Assembly: GCA_009391225.1 (NCBI GenBank)
Contig: VEXC01000009.1
Coordinates: 1-45,029, forward strand
Source: SAR202 cluster bacterium AC-647-N09_OGT_505m
GTDB lineage: Bacteria; Chloroflexota; Dehalococcoidia; UBA2985
Direction: 5' to 3'
Length of the DNA: 45,029 nt
A program made the position numbers and the translations under genes. Below the pieces are notes generated by a model that was given only the letters and a program-made list of their open reading frames with translations, was not told the DNA's origin and did no database searches. Shown here one piece after another: positions 36,025 through 43,891 of this stretch; position 1 is the first letter of the stretch, and the number at the start of each line of letters is the position of its first letter.

Positions 36025-36984
36025 CTAGCTGTAGCGTATCCGCGGATCCAGCCAGCCGTAGGTAAGATCGACTATCAGGTTGACCAGCACAATCCACATG
36101 GCGAAAACCAGAATCAGGGACTGAACCACTGGGTAGTCCCGGTTGTTCATACCCTCCACCAGCATATTGCCTATGCCCGGGAGGACGAATATGCGCTCGA
36201 TAATCACAGATCCACCCATGGTTACAGCAATGCTAACGCCGATGATGGTAATCACGGGTATGAAGGCATTCTTCAAGGCATGCCGATATGTGACCACGAA
36301 GCTCCTCAACCCCTTGGCATGGGCCGTCCTTATGTAGTCCTGGCGAAGCACCTCCAACATGGTGGAGCGCATCATCCTAGCCCTGGTAGCCGTGCCGGCG
36401 TAGCTCAGTATCAGAGCCGGCCAACAAAATTGGCGCAGATTCGCAAGTGGGTCCTCAACAAACGACACGTACTGCAACCTTGGGTTCCAGTCCAAGAGGT
36501 ACATACCCCCTACCAGTAGTAGCGTGGCAGTCCAGAAGTTGGGCATTGACAGACCCGCCAGGGAGAAAATCCTAAGGAAGTAGTCTATCCATGTGTCCTG
36601 TTTCAGGGCCATGACTATCCCGATTGGGATTCCGAAGACTGTTGCCATTGTGACCGTCATCAACACCAACTCGAAGGTCACTGGAATCTTCTTCTTAAAA
36701 GTATCCCATATCGCCTCCCCATGATACAAAGACACACCCCAGTCCAGTGTCATCACATTCGCCATCCATGTGATGTACTGCATTGGAAGAGAGGCGTTCA
36801 ATCCCAACTGTATCCGAATCTCCTCCAAATCCGCTTCGGTAACAGCAGCATTCGGATCATCCTGAGTAGCGATCATCATGGCGACGTCTCCCGGGGCTAT
36901 ACGCAGGAGAGCGAAAATCAGCAACGACACCAGAGCGCCGGTGAGCATTCCCAGGATAACCCGTCGTAGTATGTATGCCTGCAT
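36025..36984 (-). CDS. Peptide/nickel-type ABC transporter permease (DppB-like), cassette 2
   Basis: This 319-residue inner-membrane permease has the DppB/OppB layout. It starts MQAYILRRVILGMLTGALVS, has the periplasmic segment LLRIAPGDVAMMI, and carries the docking loop AHAKGLRSFVVTYRHALKN near residue 205. It ends YGWLDPRIRYS, the usual family end. AGGAGAGG precedes the ATG at 36984. A 200-base gap with hairpin-forming repeats separates it from its binding protein gene, so its level may be lower than that of the binding protein. Confidence 0.95.
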   Translation of the reverse strand: MQAYILRRVILGMLTGALVSLLIFALLRIAPGDVAMMIATQDDPNAAVTEADLEEIRIQLGLNASLPMQYITWMANVMTLDWGVSLYHGEAIWDTFKKKIPVTFELVLMTVTMATVFGIPIGIVMALKQDTWIDYFLRIFSLAGLSMPNFWTATLLLVGGMYLLDWNPRLQYVSFVEDPLANLRQFCWPALILSYAGTATRARMMRSTMLEVLRQDYIRTAHAKGLRSFVVTYRHALKNAFIPVITIIGVSIAVTMGGSVIIERIFVLPGIGNMLVEGMNNRDYPVVQSLILVFAMWIVLVNLIVDLTYGWLDPRIRYS

Positions 36985-37095
36985 GCCTGCACCTCTCCTG
37001 TGATCAACCTAATGCCATCTTAGACTGACCCGTTATCCCAATCCTTACGGGAGAACCTTTCACCGTCGGCCTCCACTCAACCCCACATTAACACA

Positions 37096-37165
37096 CGAGT
37101 GGGTGCCCCCGGTTTAACCATCCGAGTGGGTGCCCCCGGTTTAACCGTTGGCACCCACTCGGATG
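37096..37165. repeat. Direct and inverted repeats between binding protein and permease genes
   Basis: A 24-base unit starting CGAGTGGGTGCCCCC occurs twice, at 37096-37119 and 37123-37146. The second copy overlaps a perfect 16-bp inverted repeat, CATCCGAGTGGGTGCC (37119-37134) with GGCACCCACTCGGATG (37150-37165). The hairpin could attenuate transcription or protect the upstream mRNA of the binding protein. No U run follows, so full termination is unlikely. Confidence 0.75.
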
Positions 37166-37184
37166 TATCGTATTTCCAGCTATC

Positions 37185-39134
37185 TTATTCGTCCAGCCAT
37201 ACACGCTCCCAGATGGACCAGTTGGAGTACAACGACAGATCAAAGAGTCTGTACCCCTTCACCGCCGGCCCAGTACCAGGGAAGGCCATCCTCTGCCCAA
37301 ATGGGATATATAGGGCCAGATCGTAGTATATCTTGTTCTCTAGCTCCCGAACCATGGCATGGCGCTTCACAAAATCGAGCTCCCTGGACTGTTTGTCAAT
37401 CGTGTCCTCTAGCCACAACATCAGCTCGGGCTCGTTAACCTTCAGCGCCTCCAGATTTCTTAGCACGGCGCTACTATTCGCATTGTACCTGGTAGAGATC
37501 TTGGGGAGGAGGTAATCGTCCGGGTCGCCGAAGTCCGTACTAGCGGCCACGGCCCCTGAGTTCATCTCGTACGCTCCCGTCTTTGACCTATCAGTCCCCA
37601 CCGCAGGCTCCACACTCTCCATAACCACCTTAATGCCCAGGTTCTTCTTCATCATGTCCGCAAAGAGCAGACAGTCCTCTACGTATTCCACTCCAGCTGC
37701 CATGCAGGAGATCTCCAGCTCACGATTACCCTCGCCAAACACCTCATCAAGCAAGGCGTTCGCCTCGGCTACGTCCTCCTGCCCTCCCGGGGTCAACTTA
37801 TCTCGGATCCCCCGCATCTGCTCCAACTCCTCCACCGAGTAGCTCCATGGAGTACCACTCACCAGCGCCAACATCTTCATTCCACCCGGCAGTTCCCCAG
37901 CGTCCCTCAGCAGCAGCCACTCATCACGGTCCATCGCCAACTGTACGGCCTGCCTCACCTTGGGGTTATCGTAAGGGGCTCGCCCCACGTTGAAACCCAC
38001 TCCATACCCGAAGAGGTGTGCGTTCGGGTGAACTGTTATACGGTCCGGGAAGTCCCGCTGCGCCTGGGCAACCTGCGCCGGTGTCATTGACCAGCTGCCT
38101 CGACCCATGACGTGAATCTGGCCAGTCGCCAGCGCGGTGAATGCGGTGGTGAAGTCCTTCAGGATTACCACGTCGATTCCATCTGCCAGAGGCAGTCCAT
38201 CTCGGTGGTAGTCTGGATTACGACGGTGTTCCCCTACTATGTCAGACTTGAACTCTCCAGGTATGTAGGGCCCCGTACCCATGCCCAAGTGGTAAGCTTC
38301 ATTGGTGCCCTTGGTCATCCCAGCGGGATGCTCAGTGTTATACCACTCAAGCCAGTCCTTATCCAACATCACCATGAGCCCCTGCGCCAGGGCTGACATG
38401 GTCTTCCCCAACGGTACCTCAAAGTGTACCTCCGCGGTGTATCCCAATGGGCCGTCGGGGCAAGTGACGCCGGTTAGATGCCACAGCGAACGCTGACCCT
38501 TCTTCAACGTGGTCTCCCACTTCGGCGGCCTCACGTGCCGCTCAGCACTGGGACCCACGTCCTCACACGTGAACTCATCACCCCGGACCTTCCCACCATT
38601 GTAAGACTCCGGCACCTCCGGAATGTTCTGGAACTTAACTCCCTCATACAACTGGAACGTCAGGGTGGTCATGTCATCATTCCACGCCCAACTCTTCGCC
38701 AGGTCAGGGATTATAGACGTAAACCCTACCCACGGGTCAAACCTTATCAGCGAGCCGTACCGCGGCATGTTGAAGAGCCCATGCGTGGTACCACTCATAT
38801 TGGGGCTGAAGTTGCTGTTGTTCCGGGACACCCGCCACTTGAATATACCACCTGTCTTAGGCTCTCCCCATTCAGGCATGTATCCCGAACTCTGCATGTA
38901 AGTTTCCATCGACGTGAGCTCTGGCCCCTCTGCGGGAACCGGAACCTCCGTCGCTGTAGCTCCCGCGGGCACCGTGGCCGCAGGGGCCGAAGTCGCCGTG
39001 GCCACAGGGGCCGGCGTGTTCGTCGGCTTGCTGGTAGGTGTCGCAGATTCCCCTGCACACGCCAGAGCAACGATGAGCATAAGCCCGGCGAGAGTCGCAA
39101 TAATCGGCTTCATTTTATACCCATTTCGAAACAT
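37185..39134 (-). CDS. Extracellular solute-binding lipoprotein, family 5, of peptide ABC cassette 2
   Basis: This roughly 649-residue binding protein has a signal segment, MKPIIATLAGLMLIVALAC, ending in a lipobox-like Cys, then a long Thr/Pro/Ala linker (TPTSKPTNTPAPVATATS) before the family 5 domain. Typical segments are WAWNDDMTTLTFQLYEGVKF, MLDKDWLEWYNTEHPAG and AVQLAMDRDEWLLL. The start at 39134 (MFRNGYKMKPII) is set by GGGAGGGG at good spacing; a later ATG at 39113 has none. A strong promoter lies just upstream. It opens the cassette with two permeases; substrate is unknown. Confidence 0.94.
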   Translation of the reverse strand: MFRNGYKMKPIIATLAGLMLIVALACAGESATPTSKPTNTPAPVATATSAPAATVPAGATATEVPVPAEGPELTSMETYMQSSGYMPEWGEPKTGGIFKWRVSRNNSNFSPNMSGTTHGLFNMPRYGSLIRFDPWVGFTSIIPDLAKSWAWNDDMTTLTFQLYEGVKFQNIPEVPESYNGGKVRGDEFTCEDVGPSAERHVRPPKWETTLKKGQRSLWHLTGVTCPDGPLGYTAEVHFEVPLGKTMSALAQGLMVMLDKDWLEWYNTEHPAGMTKGTNEAYHLGMGTGPYIPGEFKSDIVGEHRRNPDYHRDGLPLADGIDVVILKDFTTAFTALATGQIHVMGRGSWSMTPAQVAQAQRDFPDRITVHPNAHLFGYGVGFNVGRAPYDNPKVRQAVQLAMDRDEWLLLRDAGELPGGMKMLALVSGTPWSYSVEELEQMRGIRDKLTPGGQEDVAEANALLDEVFGEGNRELEISCMAAGVEYVEDCLLFADMMKKNLGIKVVMESVEPAVGTDRSKTGAYEMNSGAVAASTDFGDPDDYLLPKISTRYNANSSAVLRNLEALKVNEPELMLWLEDTIDKQSRELDFVKRHAMVRELENKIYYDLALYIPFGQRMAFPGTGPAVKGYRLFDLSLYSNWSIWERVWLDE

Positions 39135-39164
39135 AGCACGCCCCTCCCACAAAGAGTTGGTGCG

Positions 39165-39193
39165 ATGCTATCACTGGGAATGTCGAAAGTCAA
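39165..39193 (-). promoter_or_regulatory. Promoter of peptide ABC cassette 2
   Basis: On the minus strand TTGACT (39188-39193) is followed after exactly 17 bases by TAGCAT (39165-39170), preceded by the TG of an extended -10. The start would fall near 39158, about 25 bases before the ATG. Confidence 0.65.
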
Positions 39194-39365
39194 TACATTT
39201 TCCAGACAGACGTTACCATATTCTTACGCCTGCTATCCAAGGCTCTTTAACACCATATCATCGGCGTGTTTCACCAGCAAATCCTGGGTCATCGCACCAG
39301 CTATCTGCCTTGCCCGGGCTCATGAGATATGCTAGGATGGGCCGTCGGAAACTACTAGGCCTCGT

Positions 39366-39438
39366 GGCGCATTCGTCTAGTGGCCTAGGACGCCGCCCTC
39401 TCAAGGCGGAGATCACGGGTTCGACCACCTTACACGCC
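39366..39438 (+). pseudogene. Degenerate tRNA-Glu (anticodon CTC)
   Basis: The first 55 or so bases form a textbook tRNA: acceptor strand GGCGCAT, D arm GTCTAGTGGCCTAGGAC, anticodon stem CCGCC/GGCGG with loop CTCTCAA (anticodon CTC), and T arm beginning ACGGGTTCGA. After the T loop the match breaks. The 3' side of the T stem reads ACCTT instead of CCCGT, and the acceptor 3' strand ACACGCC has two mismatches against ATGCGCC. No CCA follows. It is probably a broken copy, perhaps cut by recombination in the T loop. Confidence 0.6.
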
Positions 39439-39476
39439 GTCTCACCACTGATCCAGTCTTGATGGCTTGGATGCCT

Positions 39477-39851
39477 CTAAACGTAGCGCCCCATATGCGC
39501 CCCACCCAATACGTGTAGATGACCGTGCGCTTGGCTTTGCATACCATCATGCCCGAAGTTCGAGAGAAGGCGGAACCCGCCGGGGCAGTGGGCTTTTCCC
39601 ATCTGTACCGCCACATCGGCAACTCGGGCCATTACGGAATCCTGCCACATCTCTTCCTGTGACATGTGCTTCTTGGGCATCACCAAGAGCATTACGGGAA
39701 CCCATCGCAGCCTGTTGTGTATGACCATGACGTCGTCGTCCTGATAGACGACCCGAGCGGGGGCCTCATTTGCTATTATCCTGCAAAACTCACACCCAAC
39801 ACCCGTATTCCATAGTGAGTGCGGTTGATGCTCCCAGGAACTACTCATCAT
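39477..39851 (-). CDS. HIT-family nucleotide-binding protein
   Basis: This is a histidine-triad protein of the HINT type, nucleotide hydrolases or transferases acting on purine nucleotide phosphoramidates. The catalytic triad motif HGHLHVLGG is near the end, and CEFCRIIANEAP plus RVVYQDDDVMVIHNR mark the family start. The frame is open from 39929, which would overlap the loader gene by 41 bases; the ATG at 39851 leaves about 15 residues before the family core and seems likelier. It probably ends the primosome transcript. The tRNA-Glu remnant lies beyond its stop on the other strand. Confidence 0.9.
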   Translation of the reverse strand: MMSSSWEHQPHSLWNTGVGCEFCRIIANEAPARVVYQDDDVMVIHNRLRWVPVMLLVMPKKHMSQEEMWQDSVMARVADVAVQMGKAHCPGGFRLLSNFGHDGMQSQAHGHLHVLGGAHMGRYV

Positions 39852-39888
39852 ATAGACTGTATCAGGATGTGGTGGTTTAAGGAAGGTC

Positions 39889-41271
39889 TCATCTGTTCCT
39901 GCCTTGATACCTGTAATCCGGTGCATCAATAGGCATAATGTTCACCAGGGTGACATCCTGCAGGCGGGAGAATATGGGGTCGGCTCTCTTTTCCTCTCCC
40001 AGGTCCGCCGCGGTGATAAGGGTTGGGAGGCGGGCATCGTGTCTATGGACCAGCAATTGCTGCAACTTCTCCCTAGCCCAGGGAGAAGTATGTTGCATGT
40101 CGAAATCGAAGCCTCGCAGTATAAGTAGGTCGGCAGTTCGCACCTGCTCAAAGAGTCTATAGTAGCTCACGGTGCTATCTGGACTAAAGGCATCCCGCAA
40201 ACGATCCAACAGGTCAGCCACCAGGAAGTACCGGACATCCTGGCCCAGTTTGAGACGCTCATTGGCAATGGCCACCGACAGATGGGTCTTGCCGCATCCC
40301 CTGGGCCCAATGAAAACCAGCCATCCATCTGGATCCTTGGCAAAGTTGACCGCCATCTGTAGAGCCGCCTCCAGATTTTGCTTCTGTGATGGGCTGGCCC
40401 TGTTACCACGCACATCAAAGCTCTCGAAGGTCATACGTCGGCGGAGCTCCGGCTCCACCATGCCCCAATGACCCAAGGATCCAACAATACGTGTAGTGCC
40501 AAGAGGGCAGGTAGTGACTAGCTCTGTGTCTCCCAGGCGAGTCTGCCAGCTAGGGTCCAATTCTCCAATCGGAAGGCTCAGCGTAAGCACCGTCGGCATC
40601 TGCGCCGTGTAACGATGGTTTAGGATTTGATACAGCTTCTCCTCGGCCCAGGGGGTGGTACTCTGGCGCCCTAGGTCGTCCAGAACTAGAAGGGGAGTGT
40701 TGCGTACTTGCTCAAAGAACTGATCGTAGGAAACCTCACTGGTCGGGCTAAAGGTGGAACGAAGATGGTCCAGCAAGTCTGGTACAAAGACAAAGAACAC
40801 GGGCTGCCCACGCTCCACGGCTCGGTTGGCAATAGCTGCGGCCAGATGGGTTTTCCCGCTGCCGCTTGGCCCGCTGAGAACAAGCCACCCCTGGGGGTCT
40901 TCTGCAAAGGCCAGGGATCGTTCATACGCCTCACGAAACAATCCCAGCTTCTCTGCGTCCGCGCCACGCCCCTCCAATCTGGTAGCCTGGAAGTTCAAGC
41001 GAGTAAGGGAACCCATGTTACTATACCGCTGCAAACGTGCCAGGCGGGACGGGTCGTCTTCCCTCTGTTGACATCGGCAAGGAATGACCTTGCCAAAATA
41101 GGGATGGTTTATGGGCACCTCCACCCGTACCCAACCGAAGTCGCCACAGATAGAGCAAGCGGGAGGTTCCAAGCGATCTTCTTCTTCGCTAAGGTGAAGG
41201 TCGGGGTAAGCCATGCCTCCTAATCCATTCTCTGGCGTCGACCTTCTTAGAATGTCTCCCAGACTCTCCAT
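39889..41271 (-). CDS. DnaC/DnaI-like helicase loader with two tandem AAA+ domains
   Basis: This 460-residue protein looks like a replicative helicase loader in duplicate. A zinc knuckle comes first: Cys39, Cys42, Cys65 and Cys67 (CSICG...PCRC). AAA+ domain 1 (about 125-260) has Walker A GPSGSGKT (134-141) and Walker B LLVLDD (194-199). Domain 2 (about 312-445) repeats the same pattern: GWLVFIGPRGCGKTH with Walker A at 322-329, then LLILRG (382-387) where Walker B should be, so the acidic pair is lost. The halves share a very similar FSP...VSY...FEQVR stretch. Known DnaC/DnaI proteins have one such domain. It lies behind dnaB and dnaD, overlapping dnaD by 83 bases, which supports a loading role. 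IstB-type transposition ATPase is a less likely alternative. Confidence 0.85.
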   Translation of the reverse strand: MESLGDILRRSTPENGLGGMAYPDLHLSEEEDRLEPPACSICGDFGWVRVEVPINHPYFGKVIPCRCQQREDDPSRLARLQRYSNMGSLTRLNFQATRLEGRGADAEKLGLFREAYERSLAFAEDPQGWLVLSGPSGSGKTHLAAAIANRAVERGQPVFFVFVPDLLDHLRSTFSPTSEVSYDQFFEQVRNTPLLVLDDLGRQSTTPWAEEKLYQILNHRYTAQMPTVLTLSLPIGELDPSWQTRLGDTELVTTCPLGTTRIVGSLGHWGMVEPELRRRMTFESFDVRGNRASPSQKQNLEAALQMAVNFAKDPDGWLVFIGPRGCGKTHLSVAIANERLKLGQDVRYFLVADLLDRLRDAFSPDSTVSYYRLFEQVRTADLLILRGFDFDMQHTSPWAREKLQQLLVHRHDARLPTLITAADLGEEKRADPIFSRLQDVTLVNIMPIDAPDYRYQGRNR

Positions 41272-41902
41272 AATCTCTTCCTTCCGCCGTCCAGCCTTTT
41301 AGGATGGCTTCGATGTAACGCCAGCTTCGTTTGTTGCGAACCACCGCCTCTCTGAAAGCTTCTTCAATCCACTCCTGGGGATAGTTCCTCTCAGCCTCCT
41401 TCAACTCCTCAGCCATTATATGTCCTATGATACCGATGTTTTCTTCATACAGAGAGAAGATATTGTGCCTAGCCAAAGATGATGGTTGAGGCTTCCTGTA
41501 CAGAGGAGCAGCCGCGTCCACCTCGTGGGTGTCAATGTGCTTTGCTGCACGGCGTCCCTCTTGGCTATTGGGCATGTAGAGATCCAGGGCATGCTGGGCC
41601 GCCTCCACCTTCAGATGGATAATCACCCCAAGTTGTACCGCCTTGCCCAGGGTAGCCTCCAGGGCATTATTATGGGACGAATCTGCGGTGGATAGAGCCC
41701 TGGCCAAGGTTCGGTCAGATATCAATTCATCCCATGTCAGATACCTAGGGAAACCCTTCTTTTGGGAGTGGAGCCACAGTATCCGCAATATGCACTTAAG
41801 CACTCGCAGGTCGTCAATCTTCTCCAGCAGTGGCCCAAAAAGAAGGTTGGGTACTGTTGTAAACTTGGAATTGTCAGGGAATCCCTCGGAGAAGACCATC
41901 AC
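41189..41902 (-). CDS. dnaD: DnaD-domain replication initiation protein
   Basis: This 237-residue protein is related to DnaD, the primosome protein that remodels origin DNA and helps recruit the helicase in Firmicutes. The N-terminal half is a winged-helix-like region (LRVLKCILRILWLHSQKKG). The C-terminal DnaD domain (about 150-208) has FSLYEENIGIIGHIMAEELK and VVRNKRSWRYIEAILKGW, the family's YxxxNxxxxxxYIxxIL pattern. It ends in a basic, Pro-rich tail. Its ATG overlaps the dnaB stop by four bases (ATGA), and its end overlaps the loader gene. Translational coupling through the block is likely. Confidence 0.86.
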   Translation of the reverse strand: MMVFSEGFPDNSKFTTVPNLLFGPLLEKIDDLRVLKCILRILWLHSQKKGFPRYLTWDELISDRTLARALSTADSSHNNALEATLGKAVQLGVIIHLKVEAAQHALDLYMPNSQEGRRAAKHIDTHEVDAAAPLYRKPQPSSLARHNIFSLYEENIGIIGHIMAEELKEAERNYPQEWIEEAFREAVVRNKRSWRYIEAILKGWTAEGRDYGESGRHSKKVDAREWIRRHGLPRPSP

Positions 41903-43260
41903 ATTCCCCGAGAAGTTGGTAGGTCCTCAAAGCGGGCCATAGCGCCATTGAATCGCAGGCTGATTGTATCTATGGGGCCATGACGGTGTTTGGCCACAAT
42001 GAGGTCGGCCAGGTCTCTAGGGTACTCCTTGTCAGGATTCTGACGCTCCCACTCCTCCCTGGTGAAACGCTGATCCTCTCTGTGTATGAACATCACCACG
42101 TCGGCATCCTGTTCAATGCTTCCACTCTCCCGTAGATCCGAGAGCTGTGGCCTATGAGAAGGGCGCGCCTCCACAGCACGGCTCAATTGAGATAGAGCCA
42201 TCACTGGTACGTTCAAGTCACGAGCGATGCCCTTCAACGAGCGGGTGATCTCTCCAATCTCCTGAACCCTGTTCTCTCGTCTACCGGTTCCCTGAACGAG
42301 CTGAAGGTAGTCCACAATAACCAAGTCAAGCTTCCTCTCCATGTGGAGACGCCGAGCCTTGCTCCGTATCTCAACGATACTTTGAAGTGGTGTGTCGTCT
42401 ATGAAGATGGGCAGCTCGGAGAGAGTTCCCGCAGCGTTCACGATGCGGCGCTCTGCCAGGTCCCCATAAAGCCTCTGGCGCACGTTGCGTAGGTCCACCT
42501 CCGCCTCGCTGGACAGAAAACGGTGGCCTATCTGCTCCCGGCTCATCTCTAGGCTGAAAACACCCACACCAGATCCCTGGCCGGCAGCATGGCGGGCTAT
42601 ATTGAGGGCCAGAGTACTCTTGCCTACACTGGGCCCAGAGGCCAGTACTATCATGTCTGAGCGCTGAAAACCTCCTAGAAGTTGGTCTAGATCCACGAAA
42701 GCCGTGTATATAGGAGTGTTGCCCAATTCCAATGGGTTTTCAAGCCTCGCACTCTCCTCCAGGTATTGGTCCAGCACATCGCGGATTGCTACGAAGTCCC
42801 TCGTCTGCTGTCCACTACGAATGTGAAAGAGAAGGTCTTCGGCCTGGGAAAGCGCACGATCCACATCAGTTCCGCCATCGTAGCCCAGGGAAGCTATCTC
42901 GCCCGCCGCTCCAATCAGGCGGCGCAGGGTGTGGGACCTGCTGACAATGCGGGCGTAGTGTTCCACGTGGGCCGAGGTGGGAACCGAACTCACTAGGTGC
43001 CCCAGATAGGACGGCCCACCCACCTCCTCTAAACGCTCCACTAGAGCGAGCCGATGACCCACAGTTACGGGGTTGATCGCCTCGTTGCTGTCCCAAAGTG
43101 AGAGGCAGGCCTCATAGCACCATCGGTTCCTTTCCCCGTAAAAATCTTCGGGCTGTAAGAGGGTTGATACCATGAGAATGGCGTCGCCATCTATGAGGAG
43201 AGACCCTATAACTGACTCCTCGGCTCTTTCGTCGTGAGGTGGAAGTTTCTCTACGTACAT
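41899..43260 (-). CDS. dnaB: Replicative DNA helicase
   Basis: DnaB is the hexameric 5'-3' helicase that drives the replication fork. The 453-residue protein has the N-terminal helical domain (PPHDERAEESVIGSLLID), then the RecA-like domain with Walker A GPSVGKST (209-216) in IVLASGPSVGKSTLALN, MSREQIGHRFLSSEA, and Walker B LDLVIVDYLQLV. ALSQLSRAVEARPSHRPQLSDLRESG carries the conserved arginine-containing stretch. LIVAKHRHGPIDTISLRFNG ends it. Its start is one base after the rplI stop region. No intein is present. It heads the block that also holds DnaD-like and loader genes. Confidence 0.96.
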   Translation of the reverse strand: MYVEKLPPHDERAEESVIGSLLIDGDAILMVSTLLQPEDFYGERNRWCYEACLSLWDSNEAINPVTVGHRLALVERLEEVGGPSYLGHLVSSVPTSAHVEHYARIVSRSHTLRRLIGAAGEIASLGYDGGTDVDRALSQAEDLLFHIRSGQQTRDFVAIRDVLDQYLEESARLENPLELGNTPIYTAFVDLDQLLGGFQRSDMIVLASGPSVGKSTLALNIARHAAGQGSGVGVFSLEMSREQIGHRFLSSEAEVDLRNVRQRLYGDLAERRIVNAAGTLSELPIFIDDTPLQSIVEIRSKARRLHMERKLDLVIVDYLQLVQGTGRRENRVQEIGEITRSLKGIARDLNVPVMALSQLSRAVEARPSHRPQLSDLRESGSIEQDADVVMFIHREDQRFTREEWERQNPDKEYPRDLADLIVAKHRHGPIDTISLRFNGAMARFEDLPTSRGM

Positions 43261-43261
43261 C

Positions 43262-43714
43262 CTATGCTTCGATATCCTCCACGGCGAGAGTGACGGTAGT
43301 GGTAAGCTCCGGATGCAATTTCACCCTTGCCTGGAAGCTACCTAGTTCGTGTATGGAATCTTCCAGTTGCACGTCTCTGCGGTCGAACTCCACCTCCATC
43401 ATAGTGGAGAGTTCCTGGGCTACCATAGCATTGGTAACGGCCCCGTAGAGCCTACCCGTGGGTCCAGATCGTACCTTTAGCACAATACTGGCACTCTCTA
43501 GTCGCTCTGCTAGTGCCTGAGCGCCCTCCTTTAGCTTCGACAGACGCACCAATCCAATTTTCCGAATGGACTCCAATCGCGCCATCTCTTGGGAGGTAGC
43601 AGCAACGGCCAATTTCCTGGGCAGCAGGTAGTTTCTGGCATATCCAGTCTTTACTTCTTTCACATCTCCCGTGTTGGCCACGTGGGGGATATCCTCCAAG
43701 AAAATCACTTTCAT
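43262..43714 (-). CDS. rplI: 50S ribosomal protein L9
   Basis: L9 binds domain V of 23S rRNA at the base of the L1 stalk. The 150-residue protein has the full N-domain, MKVIFLEDIPHVANTGDVKEVKTGYARNYLLP, with the GYARNYL signature, a long central helix and the C-domain (LYGAVTNAMVAQEL, LGSFQARVKLHPELTTTVTLAV). I take the ATG at 43714, which follows GAGGTGAT, over an in-frame start at 43723. It is the first gene of the primosome operon, and the next gene starts one base away. The rplI-dnaB pairing is common in bacteria. Confidence 0.96.
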   Translation of the reverse strand: MKVIFLEDIPHVANTGDVKEVKTGYARNYLLPRKLAVAATSQEMARLESIRKIGLVRLSKLKEGAQALAERLESASIVLKVRSGPTGRLYGAVTNAMVAQELSTMMEVEFDRRDVQLEDSIHELGSFQARVKLHPELTTTVTLAVEDIEA

Positions 43715-43745
43715 GTGGATCACCTCTGTTCAGAGTATTTGTTCT

Positions 43746-43751
43746 ATTATA
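43746..43751 (-). promoter_or_regulatory. -10 box of the rplI operon
   Basis: A perfect TATAAT on the minus strand lies about 32 bases before the rplI ATG, giving a start near 43739. No good -35 box is visible at 16-18 bases. Confidence 0.4.
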
Positions 43752-43891
43752 GTGAGCAGAAAACAACTTGGGAAGGGCTATGGCTGACGACACAGCCCGA
43801 ACAAGAGGATAGCATGTGGTCATCGGCAACAGGTCAAGGGAAAAGCACCCTAATTTTTGATTATTCTATCCCTGCAAGGTCCTGGGCAATG

